Positions 1 through 8,983 of a DNA stretch of 64,000 bases are shown here, in pieces (positions within the stretch are counted from its first letter, which is position 1; each line of letters opens with the position of its first letter). The DNA comes from Kaistia hirudinis. GTDB taxonomy: Bacteria; Pseudomonadota; Alphaproteobacteria; Rhizobiales; Kaistiaceae. The notes under the pieces are model-generated. The model searched no databases. It saw nothing but the letters and a program-made list of their open reading frames with translations, and was not told where the DNA came from. Made by a program: the position numbers and the translations under genes. The stretch spans positions 1 through 64,000 of the forward strand of contig NZ_JACIDS010000008.1 in assembly GCF_014196455.1 (NCBI RefSeq), in the 5' to 3' direction.

Positions 1-386
1 ACGACGAGGTCGGCGCCGGCGCGGATCGCGTCCAGCATGGACGGCAGGGCCTTCTCGTCATGCTGCAGATCGGCGTCGATCACGGCGACGACGGGTGCGC
101 GCGCCGAAAGCATGCCCTCGATGCAGGCGCCGGCGAGGCCGCGGCGGCCAACGCGGAGGATGGCCCGCACGCGGCCGTCGCGGGCGCCGATCTCGTGGAC
201 GGCGTCGATGGTGCGATCGGGCGAATCGTCATCGACGAAGATTGCCTCCCAGGAAAGCCCCTCGAGCGCGGCCGCGAGGCGCTCGACCAGCGGCGCGACA
301 TTGCCGCACTCGTTGAAGGTCGGGATGACGACGCTGAGCTCGGGCACGAGATCGGCGGGACGGACTTCCATCAGCGGCTGGTTCAT
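1..386 (-). CDS. Family 2 glycosyltransferase (DPM1-like), 5' part only
   Basis: Only the first 128 codons lie in the window; the gene runs off the left edge. The start is the ATG at 386. The visible part reads ELSVVIPTFNE near residues 16-26, then IFVDDDSPDRT, then VIDADLQHDE. These are the nucleotide-sugar-binding and DxD metal motifs of GT2 enzymes related to dolichyl/polyprenyl-phosphate mannose synthases. The family transfers a sugar from a nucleotide donor to a polyprenyl phosphate at the cytoplasmic membrane face. The next gene upstream is a polytopic membrane protein on the same strand, which could use such a lipid-linked sugar; that link is inferred. Confidence 0.85.
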   Translation of the reverse strand, partial: MNQPLMEVRPADLVPELSVVIPTFNECGNVAPLVERLAAALEGLSWEAIFVDDDSPDRTIDAVHEIGARDGRVRAILRVGRRGLAGACIEGMLSARAPVVAVIDADLQHDEKALPSMLDAIRAGADLV

Positions 387-491
387 TGAGGGCCTTCAGG
401 AGAATGCTCGAGGATATTTCTGTGCCACGGCTGTCCGCAGCAGCGATCCGGGTGCGGGTGCTGCGCCGCGCGGCTGGTGGTCGGCTCGCGC

Positions 492-2054
492 TCAGGGTGT
501 CCGGAGGGGTCCGGAAGCGGCCGGCATGGTCCCGCTCTCACGGGGCCGGACATGCGCCATCGCGTCCTGCGAGCGTGCCGCCATGATCGGACCGACATGG
601 TCACGGTTCCGCCAGATCCAGACGTCGGTTGTCGGGCACGGCCGGATCAGATCGGGCTTGCCGAATGCTGAGAGGATGGCGGCGCTGTCGAGGCCGGCGG
701 TCAGGATGTAGTCGTAGTGCGCTGTGCCGTCGGGACGGCGCCAATCATGGAAGAACCAATAGGGATCGTTGCCCCATAGATAGGCGGAGCCCTCTCCAGT
801 GATCTGTTCGATCTTCAGCGCATAATCGCTGGAAACGACCAGCCGCCGCGCATGCCAGAAATCCGCCAGGCCGGCATCGAGACCTTCCTCCTGGACAAGC
901 TTGGAGACGCAGAGCTCATCCGGCGCGCGCCAGGCGAGGACAGGGGGCGCCTGTCCCGTCTGCACGACCAGAATGACGGCGGAGATCACCCCGGCCAGCC
1001 CCGCAAAGACGAGTCCGCCGCCATCGATCCGGACGGCCAGCAGGAAGGCGAGCAGGACGAGCGGCCAGCCGATCAGCGGCCAGGCGTAGCGCAAGCTCGG
1101 AACGTCGACGTAGAAACTCATCAGTGCGGCGAGCGACATCGCCATCGAGCCGAGCGCGAAGAGCAGCATGAGCCGCCCGCGCCGGTCTGCGCGAGGCATG
1201 CGCCGGAGCGCGCGCAGCACGAGCAACATCGTTGCGGGCCCGACCGCCACGAAGAAGGCGAGCTGCGGCTCCGCGACCAGATCGCGCAGGAAGGTCCCCC
1301 AGGACCGTAGCACCGCCGGCAGCGAAACCGAGACGTTGCCCTCATGGAAGACGAGCTTCTGTGCCAGCAGGCCGATCATCGCCGCCACGAGTACCGGCAG
1401 CGCCTTCAGCGCCGCGCGCGGCCTGGGCAAAGGCGGGAAGTCGACGGCCGCACGGGCGACGACCAGCGGGACGACGCCCGTCAGCAGGAAGAGCGTATCG
1501 GAGAAGCAGCCGATAAGGACGAGGCCGATGGTCCACGGGTCGCGGGGGCGGGCTTCGAGGCGCAGCGCCAGCGTGAGCGACAGGACGAACGCGCCCGAAT
1601 GGTTCATCGGCATGGCGAGATCGCGATAGGGCGCCCAGGGCACAACGAACGCCAGGGCTATGGGTGCGCCGATGAAGACAACCGCCGACGCGATCATGCG
1701 GTGGGCAAAACGGGCGGGCGCCAGGCGGGCGATGATGAGCGCGGCGAGCAGGATTTCGGCGAAGAGCGTCAGCGCCATCTGCAGCGGAATGGCCGCCCGC
1801 ACGTCCAGTCCAAGCCCTGCAAGACCGTGATAGACGAACTGGTCCGGAAACACGCCGATGAGGCGTGCCTGCTGCTGCGTGAACCAGCCCCAGGCGCGGG
1901 TCGCCATGCTCCAGTTGATCTGCGGAAGGATCAGCAGGTCGGAATTGAACACGCCGTCGAGGCGGACCTCGGCGCAGTAAAAATAGAACACAAGGATGCA
2001 GCAGAGAATCAGAACGGCAGCCGACAGGGCGGCATGCCTGAACCACTGGGACAC
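492..2054 (-). CDS. Large multi-pass membrane protein, function unknown
   Basis: A 520-residue protein starting at GTG 2054. It opens with a hydrophobic segment (about residues 8-28) and has roughly ten further hydrophobic stretches up to about residue 365, then a soluble C-terminal part of about 150 residues. The layout of a short charged loop after the first helix, many helices and a soluble tail resembles GT-C glycosyltransferases or O-antigen-type membrane proteins, but I see no diagnostic catalytic motif. It lies 105 bp upstream of a co-directional polyprenyl-phosphate glycosyltransferase-like gene, which would fit a lipid-sugar-dependent role. Confidence is high that it is a gene and low on function. 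Confidence 0.7.
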   Translation of the reverse strand: MSQWFRHAALSAAVLILCCILVFYFYCAEVRLDGVFNSDLLILPQINWSMATRAWGWFTQQQARLIGVFPDQFVYHGLAGLGLDVRAAIPLQMALTLFAEILLAALIIARLAPARFAHRMIASAVVFIGAPIALAFVVPWAPYRDLAMPMNHSGAFVLSLTLALRLEARPRDPWTIGLVLIGCFSDTLFLLTGVVPLVVARAAVDFPPLPRPRAALKALPVLVAAMIGLLAQKLVFHEGNVSVSLPAVLRSWGTFLRDLVAEPQLAFFVAVGPATMLLVLRALRRMPRADRRGRLMLLFALGSMAMSLAALMSFYVDVPSLRYAWPLIGWPLVLLAFLLAVRIDGGGLVFAGLAGVISAVILVVQTGQAPPVLAWRAPDELCVSKLVQEEGLDAGLADFWHARRLVVSSDYALKIEQITGEGSAYLWGNDPYWFFHDWRRPDGTAHYDYILTAGLDSAAILSAFGKPDLIRPCPTTDVWIWRNRDHVGPIMAARSQDAMAHVRPRESGTMPAASGPLRTP

Positions 2055-2266
2055 GGACGGCCTCTTTGCGCAGGTCGGAATGACGCCGTTGCCGACGTCG
2101 GATCTGTGCCCCAGATGTGTCTGCTATGCTGAGCGATTGTGGCGCCGATGTGTTCGTCCGGGCGATCGCAAGCCCGTGCCGCGGAGGCCGGCCGCGGCAG
2201 CGTGCGTCCCGATCGGCGAGGTGATCCCGATCAGTGATCCGCCGCCAATGGTCGGTGGGGCCGGCG

Positions 2267-3004
2267 TCAGGCCGTTGGAATACCGCGCAGCACCGCCTCC
2301 AGGAACACGCCGAGATCGTCCGTCAGATGGTCGATATGGGCGCCTTCGCTGCCTTCGGTTTCCCAGGCTTCGGCGAGGATTTCCTCGGTACCGTTCGGGA
2401 CGATCAGCACCGTCGCCATGCCAAGCGCCTTCGGCACTTCGAGATTGCGCGCGAGATCCTCGAACATGGCCGAAACCGTCGGGTCGATGCCGGTCTCGGC
2501 GACGAAGCGGGCATAGGTATCCGGATGTGGCTTCGGCAGCAGGTCGGCGCGGACGATGTCGAAGATGTCCTCGAACTGCGGCCCCAGGCCGAGGCGGGCC
2601 ATGACCTTCTCGGCATGGGTGCGCGAGCCGTTGGTCAGGATGAAGCGGCGTCCGGGCAGGCGCTCGATCGCCGCCGCGAGGCGCGGGTCGGGCTGCACCG
2701 GCGAATGGTCGATGTCGTGGACATATTCGAGGAAATCGTCGGGCGTGATGCCATGCTCGACGATGAGGCCGCGAAGAGTCGTGCCGTAGCGGCGGTAATA
2801 GTCGCGCTGCAGCAGCTGGGCATCCTCGGACGGCAGGCTCAGCAGCCGCTCGACATATTCGCGGATGCGCCGGTCGACCTGCGCAAACAGGTTCGTGTGG
2901 CGTGGGTAGAGCGTGTTGTCGAGATCGAAGATCCAGTTGCGCACGCCCGCAAAGCGGGAGAAATCCGGCCGGTCGGCGATCGTCTCGGGCGTGTGCGCGC
3001 TCAT
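2267..3004 (-). CDS. Pyrimidine 5'-nucleotidase, HAD superfamily
   Basis: This 245-residue HAD-like phosphohydrolase probably removes phosphate from pyrimidine nucleoside monophosphates (yeast SDT1/PHM8-like group). All four HAD motifs are visible: WIFDLDNTLY (motif I, about residues 24-33, nucleophile Asp first), ILTNGS (motif II), LPKPHPDTY (motif III lysine) and MFEDLARN (motif IV acidic pair). The helical cap lies between motifs I and II. The gene starts 10 bp after the argB stop, on the same strand, so the two are probably cotranscribed, an order common in Rhizobiales. No signal peptide is seen, so it should be cytoplasmic. Confidence 0.88.
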   Translation of the reverse strand: MSAHTPETIADRPDFSRFAGVRNWIFDLDNTLYPRHTNLFAQVDRRIREYVERLLSLPSEDAQLLQRDYYRRYGTTLRGLIVEHGITPDDFLEYVHDIDHSPVQPDPRLAAAIERLPGRRFILTNGSRTHAEKVMARLGLGPQFEDIFDIVRADLLPKPHPDTYARFVAETGIDPTVSAMFEDLARNLEVPKALGMATVLIVPNGTEEILAEAWETEGSEGAHIDHLTDDLGVFLEAVLRGIPTA

Positions 3005-3014
3005 CCCGCCTCGC

Positions 3015-3920
3015 TCAGCGCTTGATCAGCGTGCCGGCGCCGTGCTCGGTGAAGAGCTCGAGCAGCACGGCATGCGGCGTCTTGCCGTCGAGGATGACGA
3101 CGCCCTCGACGCCGCGGTCGAGCGCCTCGATGCAGGTTTCGACCTTGGGGATCATGCCGCCGGAGATCGTGCCATCGGCGATCATCGCCTTGGCCTCGGC
3201 GACGGTCAGCTCCTTGATGATCTGCTTGTCGCGATCCATCACGCCGGGCACGTCGGTGAGGAAGAGCAGGCGCGAGGCATGCAGCGCGCCGGCGATGGCG
3301 CCCGCGAAGGTATCGGCGTTGACGTTGTAGGTCTCGCCGTCCTCGCCCGCGCAGACCGGCGCCAGCACGGGGATGATCTCGGATTTCGCCAGCACCTCGA
3401 GCACCTCGGTGCGCACGGTCTTCGGCTCGCCGACGAAGCCGAGGTCGATGATCTTCTCGATGTTCGAATCGGGGTCCACGACCTTGCGCGTCAGGCGCGT
3501 GACCGTGACCATGTTGCCGTCCTTGCCGGTGAGGCCGATCGCGCGGCCGCCCGCCTCGGTGATCGTCTGCACGATCTCCTTGTTGATCGAGCCGGCGAGC
3601 ACCATCTCGACGACCTCGACGGTCGCCTTGTCGGTGATGCGCATGCCGGCGGCCCATTCGGACTTGATGCCGAGGCGCGAGAGCATGGCGTTGATCTGCG
3701 GACCGCCGCCATGCACGACCACCGGGTTGATGCCGGCGAGCTTCAGCAGGGTCACATCCTCGGCGAAGGCCTTGCCCAGCTCCTCCGAGCCCATCGCATT
3801 GCCGCCGAACTTCACCACGACGGTCTTCTCGTCATAGCGCAGCATATAGGGGAGGGCGGTGGCGATCAGGCGCGCGGTGAGCACCGGATCGGTGCCGGCC
3901 TCGATTTCGGTCTCGGTCAT
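3015..3920 (-). CDS. argB: Acetylglutamate kinase
   Basis: ArgB phosphorylates N-acetyl-L-glutamate in the second step of arginine synthesis. The protein is 301 residues. [11 protein letters not shown] carries the N-terminal lysine/glycine phosphate-binding motif, [11 protein letters not shown] is the second glycine-rich loop, and [12 protein letters not shown] is the conserved C-terminal nucleotide-site segment. The ATG at 3920 is chosen because it gives the usual N-terminus; the frame stays open to 3989 but those extra residues look non-homologous. The nucleotidase gene follows 10 bp downstream. The N-terminal helix before the first beta strand suggests the arginine-inhibited hexameric class, but this is inferred. 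Confidence 0.96.
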   Translation of the reverse strand: MTETEIEAGTDPVLTARLIATALPYMLRYDEKTVVVKFGGNAMGSEELGKAFAEDVTLLKLAGINPVVVHGGGPQINAMLSRLGIKSEWAAGMRITDKATVEVVEMVLAGSINKEIVQTITEAGGRAIGLTGKDGNMVTVTRLTRKVVDPDSNIEKIIDLGFVGEPKTVRTEVLEVLAKSEIIPVLAPVCAGEDGETYNVNADTFAGAIAGALHASRLLFLTDVPGVMDRDKQIIKELTVAEAKAMIADGTISGGMIPKVETCIEALDRGVEGVVILDGKTPHAVLLELFTEHGAGTLIKR

Positions 3921-4159
3921 GGAGCGGTCTCGATATGGAGCGGTCACCCTTGGGCAGCGCTCTATAGCGATTATCGCATGGCGGAACAATGACGACCGCC
4001 CGCCGGGCGCCGCGCGGATCCTTCGAAATATGGCACCGACTGCGCCGTCCCGCAGGTCGAAGCGCTGCCGTTATGCACCTAAAAGTAGTTGATAGACAAT
4101 TATACACGTAAAGATATAGTGCCTGTCGCAGGTAGACGCTGCAGTTGCGGGGGGATGCA

Positions 4160-4789
4160 ATGCGCGGGCACCAATCGATCTCGGATCACGCCTTGTCGAC
4201 CGGCTTGGCAAAAGCCGGGGGAGGCGGGCGCGAAGCAGAGCCCCAGTCTCCCGTCCGATCGGCGATCCACTTCGCCAGCCGCCAGGCGGCACTCATCCGG
4301 GCGCGTTTCGCGGCGCTGACGGCGCTCCTGCTGCTGGTCGCGGTCGCCGGCTGCACGATCCAGCTTTCGCCGGCCTTCGACGCGGATCTCTACAAGACGG
4401 TGACCGAGCTCAACGTGAAGGCGGAAACGCTGTTCGCGAAGGTTTCTGGCGGCGGAACGGCGGCCAATTTCAAGACCTCCAGCGCGACCTATGACGCGTT
4501 GATCGGCGGTTTTTCCGCCGCTCGCCTCGCCGCGGATGCCCGCGGCGCGCCGCCGATGGGCGTACGCCTCGCCGCGCAGGGGTCGTTGAAGAAGATCTGC
4601 GCTGATGATCCGACGGCGTGCGTGAACCCGACGCCGCACAATCTGGGCGTCATCGTCGCGCTGCTTACCGATATGCGGGACAGCCACAAGAGCGGCCGGC
4701 TGCCCGCCTATCTCGTTGCCGGCTTCAAGAACCGATACGAGATCTACATGAACCGCGTTCTGGTGTTCGAGGCAGCGCTCAATCGCTAG
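4160..4789 (+). CDS. Predicted lipoprotein of unknown function
   Basis: A 209-residue protein with ATG at 4160, preceded by a GGGGGA ribosome site; an in-frame TTG at 4145 is less likely. A hydrophobic stretch (TALLLLVAVAGC) ends in a convincing lipobox, so the mature protein should begin at that cysteine and be lipid-anchored. Unusually, about 50 residues precede the signal-like segment, so the true start may be an internal TTG closer to it. The mature part is about 145 residues, mostly helical, with two further cysteines near CADDPTACVNP that could form a disulfide. I recognise no family. The next gene begins 10 bp later, so the pair is probably an operon. Confidence 0.7.
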   Translation: MRGHQSISDHALSTGLAKAGGGGREAEPQSPVRSAIHFASRQAALIRARFAALTALLLLVAVAGCTIQLSPAFDADLYKTVTELNVKAETLFAKVSGGGTAANFKTSSATYDALIGGFSAARLAADARGAPPMGVRLAAQGSLKKICADDPTACVNPTPHNLGVIVALLTDMRDSHKSGRLPAYLVAGFKNRYEIYMNRVLVFEAALNR

Positions 4790-4799
4790 GAGACAGACC

Positions 4800-5165
4800 A
4801 TGACGATCGACTTCGACGTCCAAGCGACGACCGACGCGGTGATCAAGGCCATTCGAACTCAGGCGAAAGGCGGCTGGTCGACGATCCAGTCCCTTGTCGA
4901 AACGCAGGGGAAGATGCTGTCACAGCAAGCCGCCTGGATCGCCGAAAGCGTCGTGAAGGGCGCCCTCAAGGACGATCCCGAGTTCCAGCACAAATGGCTG
5001 GGCTATCTGGCGGAGGACGTGAAGTCGCTCGCGCACGACGTTGCGGCGCTGACCATCCTCACCGTCGAGAAGGTCTGGAATGCCGTCGTCAAAGTCCTGT
5101 GGGACGCGATCGACAAGGCGCTGACCGGCGCGGGGCTGGGTGCGCTGCCCTTGCCGAAGCTCTAG
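4800..5165 (+). CDS. Small hypothetical protein paired with the lipoprotein
   Basis: A 121-residue protein starting at ATG 4800 with AGGAGA upstream. It has no signal peptide and no clear membrane helix. Predicted amphipathic helices fill most of the length, with two tryptophan-containing segments (TVEKVWNAVVKVLWD) and a Gly/Leu/Pro-rich tail. It follows the lipoprotein gene by 10 bp on the same strand, and both are isolated between minus-strand core genes, so they probably work together. Not recognised. A structural prediction or a search for the gene pair in other genomes would help more than sequence inspection. Confidence 0.6.
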   Translation: MTIDFDVQATTDAVIKAIRTQAKGGWSTIQSLVETQGKMLSQQAAWIAESVVKGALKDDPEFQHKWLGYLAEDVKSLAHDVAALTILTVEKVWNAVVKVLWDAIDKALTGAGLGALPLPKL

Positions 5166-5228
5166 CGAGCGCCGGCTTCGCGGATATTCCCGCGCGAAGG
5201 CTGCTGCGTCGGATCGGTCGGCGGCTTG

Positions 5229-5870
5229 CTACACCGCCAGCGAGACGATTTCGGCGCGCAGGAGGTCCATGCCGAGGCCGGTCGAGGATGACGTGGCGAG
5301 GAGGACCGGGTGGGCCGCCGGGCGGCGCGCGATCTTCTTGGCGGTCTCGTCCGTGACGCGCTCGAGTTCGCCGGTCTTCAGCTTGTCGGCCTTGGTCAGC
5401 ACGATCTGGTAGGAGACGGCCATCTCGTCGAGCAGATCGAGCGTCACCGCATCATTGGCTTTCAGCCCGTGGCGCGAATCGATCAGCACATAGACGCGGC
5501 GCAGGCTGACGCGACCACGCAGATAGGCCCGGATCAGCTTGTTCCAGGATTCGACCAGCTTCTTCGGCGCTTCCGCATAGCCATAGCCGGGCATGTCGAC
5601 GATGGAGATGCCGTCGCCGGAGGTGAAGAAGTTCAGCTCCTGCGTGCGGCCCGGCGTGTTCGACGTCCGCGCGAGGCCATTGCGTCCCGTCAGCGCGTTG
5701 ATGAGCGACGATTTGCCGACATTGGAGCGGCCGGCAAAGGCGATCTCGACATCGCCGATCGGCGGCAGCGCCTCGATGGTCGGGGCGCTCAGCACGAAGT
5801 TCCAGGCCTTGGCGAAGAAGAGTCGGCCGGCTTCGATCCGGTCGAGCTCCTCGGGTGATATCTCGGGCAT
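5229..5870 (-). CDS. engB: Ribosome-biogenesis GTPase EngB (YihA/YsxC)
   Basis: EngB is an essential TRAFAC GTPase needed for assembly of the large ribosomal subunit. The 213-residue length is typical. G1 is GRSNVGKSS at about residues 47-55, the G2 threonine region is [13 protein letters not shown]3 is [10 protein letters not shown] and G4 is TKAD near residue 160. It lies 24 bp downstream of yidC in the conserved rpmH-rnpA-yidC-engB order of Rhizobiales and is probably cotranscribed with it. Confidence 0.96.
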   Translation of the reverse strand: MPEISPEELDRIEAGRLFFAKAWNFVLSAPTIEALPPIGDVEIAFAGRSNVGKSSLINALTGRNGLARTSNTPGRTQELNFFTSGDGISIVDMPGYGYAEAPKKLVESWNKLIRAYLRGRVSLRRVYVLIDSRHGLKANDAVTLDLLDEMAVSYQIVLTKADKLKTGELERVTDETAKKIARRPAAHPVLLATSSSTGLGMDLLRAEIVSLAV

Positions 5871-5894
5871 CGCTCGTCTCGCGGCCGTCGCCGC

Positions 5895-8039
5895 TCAGGT
5901 CTTCGCGTCCGAGGGCGAGCCGGAGGGATCATCCCCGCCGGGCGCCACGTCGTTCGCAGGCGCGGGCGTCTCCGCAGCCTTCGGGGCTTCTTCGTTCGTG
6001 GCCACCACGTCATTGGCGGCCGTCTTCGGGGCCGCGTCATTGGCGGCCGTAGCCTTGGCCGCGGCGGCCTTGGCGGCGCTGCGCTTCTGAGCGGCCGTCT
6101 TCTGCGGCGCAGCTGCCTTGGGCTCGGCCTTCTGCTCGACGGCCTTGGGCGCCGCCTTGGCAGCCGGCTTGGCGATCGCCGCGGCCGGCTTCGGGCTGCC
6201 GTTCTTGGCGTTGTCGTTGCCCGCGCCATCCGCCGGTTTCGGCTTCTTGCGGAACGTGTCCATGATGTTGCCGAGGAGGTTCACATCGACCCCCTGGCGC
6301 CGCATGATCACATATTGCTGGGCGATCGACAGCGTATTGTTCCAGGACCAGTAGATCACCAGGCCGGCCGGGAACGAGCCGAGCATGAAGGTGAAGATCA
6401 CCGGCATCCAGTTGAAGATCATCTGCTGCGCCGGATCCGCCGGGGCGGGGTTGAGGCGCATCTGGACCCACATGGTGATGCCCATGATGATCGGCCAGAT
6501 GCCGATCATGAGCAGATGCGGCGGCGTCCACGGGATCGCGCCGAACAGCGTGAACACGCTGGTCGGATCCGGCGCGGAAAGATCGTGGATCCAGCCGAAG
6601 AACGGCGCGTGCCGCATCTCGATGGTGATGAAGATCACCTTGTAGAGCGAGAAGAACACGGGAATCTGGATCGCCACCGGCCAGCAGCCGGCGAGCGGAT
6701 TGATCTTCTCGCGCTTGTAGAGCGCCATCAGCTCCTGCTGCTGCTTCACCTTGTCGTCGGGGAAGCGCTCGCGAATGGCCGCCATCTCGGGCTGCACCTT
6801 CTTCATCGCGCTCATCGACTTGTACGACTTGTTGGCGAGCGGGAAGAAGATGGCCTTGACCAGCACCGTGACCATCAGGATCGCGATGCCGAAATTCCCG
6901 AAGAACTTGTAGAAATAGTCCATCAGGTAGAACAGCGGCTTGGTGAAGAACCAGAACCAGCCCCAGTCGATCAGCAGGTCGAAGCGGTCGATCTTCAGAT
7001 CGTCGCGATAGCCGTCGAGGATCGACACCTGCTTGGCGCCGGCGAAGACGAGGTTCTCGGCCTCGGTGCTGGCGCCGGGCGCCAGCGTCACCGCCTCGCC
7101 CTTGAAATCGCTCTGATAGAGCGGCACCGCGCCATCGACATGCTTGAACTCGACGTCGACCGGCTTGCCGCCGCGCGGAATGATCGTGGTCGCCCAATAT
7201 TTGTCGGTGATGCCGAGCCAGCCGCCGACAACGCCCGTGAAGCTCTGCGGCGGCTCGCCGCGCAGCTTCTTGTAGGCGACTTCCTGCAGGTGATGGTCGC
7301 CCATCCAGCCGATCAGGCCTTCATGCAGGATGTAATAGCCACCCACGACCGGCTCGCCGAGGCGCGTCACGCGGCCATAGGGCGAGAGCGTCACCGCCTG
7401 GCCCGACGCGTTCGTCACCTTGTCGCGCACGGTGAACATGTAGCTCGGGTCGATCTGGAACGTGCGGGTGAAGGTGAGACCCGCGCCATTGTCCCAGGTG
7501 AGCTCGACCGGGTTCGTCGGCGTCAGCGTCGCGCCGGCGGGCGCGCTCCAGACCGTATCGGGGCCGGGCACCGAGACGCCCGCGGGCGCGATCCAGCCCG
7601 GCTCGGCGAAATAGCCGTCCGGGGCCTCGGCGGGCGAAAGCAGGATGATCGTCGGGCTGTTGGGGTCGACGGTGACGCGATAGTCGTTGAGGCGCAGGTC
7701 GTCGAGACGGCCGCCCTTCAGGTTGATCGAGCCGCTGACCGAGCGCGTATTGATCGGCACGCGCGGCGTGGCGGCGAGCGCGGCCTCGCGGGTCATCGAG
7801 GCGGCAGCCGCCGGCTGGGCCGGTGTCGCGCCGCTGGTCGCCGCCGGGACCGCGCCATCCGCCGTGGTGGCGGCGGTGCCCGCGGCGGGAGCCGCCGTGC
7901 CGGGCGCCGTCGTCTGCGTCGCGACGGCCTGTTCCTGCTTCGCCTTCTCCATCCGCGGGCCGGCTACGAAGAACTGCCAGCCGAACACGATCGCGATCGA
8001 CAGGGCGATGGCGAGGATCAGGTTGCGATTATCGGTCAT
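5895..8039 (-). CDS. yidC: Membrane protein insertase YidC with long Ala/Lys tail
   Basis: YidC inserts and folds inner-membrane proteins, alone or with SecYEG. This copy is 714 residues against a usual 580-620. The first membrane helix (NLILAIALSIAIVFGWQFF) is followed by an Ala/Thr-rich linker, the large periplasmic P1 beta domain (about 110-380), and the conserved 60KD_IMP core with five helices (about 385-600). The last 115 or so residues are an Ala/Lys/Pro/Asp low-complexity tail; in other YidC proteins basic tails bind ribosomes. The ATG at 8039 is preferred over an upstream extension. Its first codons overlap the end of rnpA by 11 bp, which suggests translational coupling. Confidence 0.96.
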   Translation of the reverse strand: MTDNRNLILAIALSIAIVFGWQFFVAGPRMEKAKQEQAVATQTTAPGTAAPAAGTAATTADGAVPAATSGATPAQPAAAASMTREAALAATPRVPINTRSVSGSINLKGGRLDDLRLNDYRVTVDPNSPTIILLSPAEAPDGYFAEPGWIAPAGVSVPGPDTVWSAPAGATLTPTNPVELTWDNGAGLTFTRTFQIDPSYMFTVRDKVTNASGQAVTLSPYGRVTRLGEPVVGGYYILHEGLIGWMGDHHLQEVAYKKLRGEPPQSFTGVVGGWLGITDKYWATTIIPRGGKPVDVEFKHVDGAVPLYQSDFKGEAVTLAPGASTEAENLVFAGAKQVSILDGYRDDLKIDRFDLLIDWGWFWFFTKPLFYLMDYFYKFFGNFGIAILMVTVLVKAIFFPLANKSYKSMSAMKKVQPEMAAIRERFPDDKVKQQQELMALYKREKINPLAGCWPVAIQIPVFFSLYKVIFITIEMRHAPFFGWIHDLSAPDPTSVFTLFGAIPWTPPHLLMIGIWPIIMGITMWVQMRLNPAPADPAQQMIFNWMPVIFTFMLGSFPAGLVIYWSWNNTLSIAQQYVIMRRQGVDVNLLGNIMDTFRKKPKPADGAGNDNAKNGSPKPAAAIAKPAAKAAPKAVEQKAEPKAAAPQKTAAQKRSAAKAAAAKATAANDAAPKTAANDVVATNEEAPKAAETPAPANDVAPGGDDPSGSPSDAKT

Positions 8040-8475
8040 CGGACGCGTCTCTCGGGGTGGGGGCGCTCGGTCCCGCGGTGGTGCGGGCGGATTGCGGCGT
8101 GCCCCGCGGGGCGGACGACGCACGGCGCTCCGTTCCCGAGCGCAGCGCGTCGAGGCCGGAGATAAGGTCGCCGATCAGGGAGGGAAAGGGCGTCGTCAGC
8201 GCAGCGCGCCGTCCGATCAGCACATAGTCGAAACCGGGCTCGGCGTGATCGGGCGCGGCGAGCCGCACCACTTCGCGCAGCCGCCGGCGGATGCGGTTCC
8301 GCTCGGGCGAGTTGCCGGTCTTCTTCGTCACGGTAAAGCCGAATCGCGCAACGCCGGGACCTTTGGTCCGGCCGCGCTGCAGCACAAAGCCGTGCCGGGG
8401 GGCTTTCGTCCCTCCGGCGACAGTCAGAAACTCCGTGCGCCTCTTCAAGCGTTCCATGGTCTCGATCCGATCCAT
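8029..8475 (-). CDS. rnpA: Ribonuclease P protein component
   Basis: The basic protein subunit of RNase P, which trims tRNA 5' leaders. The core is clear: LKRRTEFL near the N-terminus, RFGFTVTKKTG, and the family signature RNRIRRRLREVVR. At 148 residues it is longer than the usual 110-125. The extra C-terminal 30 or so residues (Arg/Ser/Pro/Thr-rich) have no conserved feature and run into the yidC start, overlapping it by 11 bp. The start is ATG 8475, although the ATG at 8457 (MERLKRR) is also plausible. It lies 43 bp downstream of rpmH. Confidence 0.95.
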   Translation of the reverse strand: MDRIETMERLKRRTEFLTVAGGTKAPRHGFVLQRGRTKGPGVARFGFTVTKKTGNSPERNRIRRRLREVVRLAAPDHAEPGFDYVLIGRRAALTTPFPSLIGDLISGLDALRSGTERRASSAPRGTPQSARTTAGPSAPTPRDASDDR

Positions 8476-8518
8476 GGCGAGCCCTTCCAGGCGCTGGCCG
8501 GCCCTGTTCCGGATGGGG

Positions 8519-8653
8519 TCAGGCCGAAAGCCGCTTGCGGCCCTGCGCGCGGCGGGCCTTGATCACCTTGCGGCCGCCGACCGTCGCCATGCGGGCGCGG
8601 AAACCGTGGCGGCGGGTGCGAACGAGCTTGCTCGGCTGGTAAGTACGCTTCAT
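8519..8653 (-). CDS. rpmH: 50S ribosomal protein L34
   Basis: A 44-residue, very basic protein with the typical L34 N-terminus [18 protein letters not shown] and ending GRKRLSA. L34 binds 23S rRNA near the exit tunnel. It heads the rpmH-rnpA-yidC-engB run. The start is ATG 8653. The promoter must lie in the 330-bp gap upstream. Confidence 0.97.
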   Translation of the reverse strand: MKRTYQPSKLVRTRRHGFRARMATVGGRKVIKARRAQGRKRLSA

Positions 8654-8983
8654 GGGTCGTCACCGCCCGGGGCGGCCCTCGATCTTCTTGGTGTTGTCAA
8701 CGTTCGGAGGAGCGAGCCCAGGCGCGGATCCGGCCATGCCAACGCATGCAAAGGACCCGGCATGCGCAAAGCGTGCTCTCGTCGGGCCGGCTTATACGAA
8801 CTGGCCCCCGCCAAGTCAACGCGGCGTCAACGCGGCATCCTCGTCAACCGCCCCGTATTGCGCGACCTGCCGACGCAGGGCAGGGCGGATCGGCCGCCTC
8901 GGAGGGCGAAAATCCCCCAGGATTTGACGATCGGCCGGCCCGGCACGATATAGAAGACAGGTTCCAAGCCACGGGGCGAGCCT
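8654..8983. other. 330-bp divergent gap between rpmH and a histidine kinase
   Basis: No convincing coding region on either strand. On the minus strand TTGACA lies at 8700-8695 and could be a -35 element for rpmH, but I see no good -10 at the right spacing. No clear DnaA boxes or palindromes were found. Confidence 0.5.

Noticed and set aside
6315-8165. A 616-codon plus-strand frame antisense to yidC
   Set aside because: Shadow of yidC: composition is mirror-like and no motif or plausible start is present.
8690-8700. TTGACA on the minus strand as an rpmH promoter
   Set aside because: No acceptable -10 hexamer lies 15-19 bp downstream, so only the -35 resemblance can be stated.
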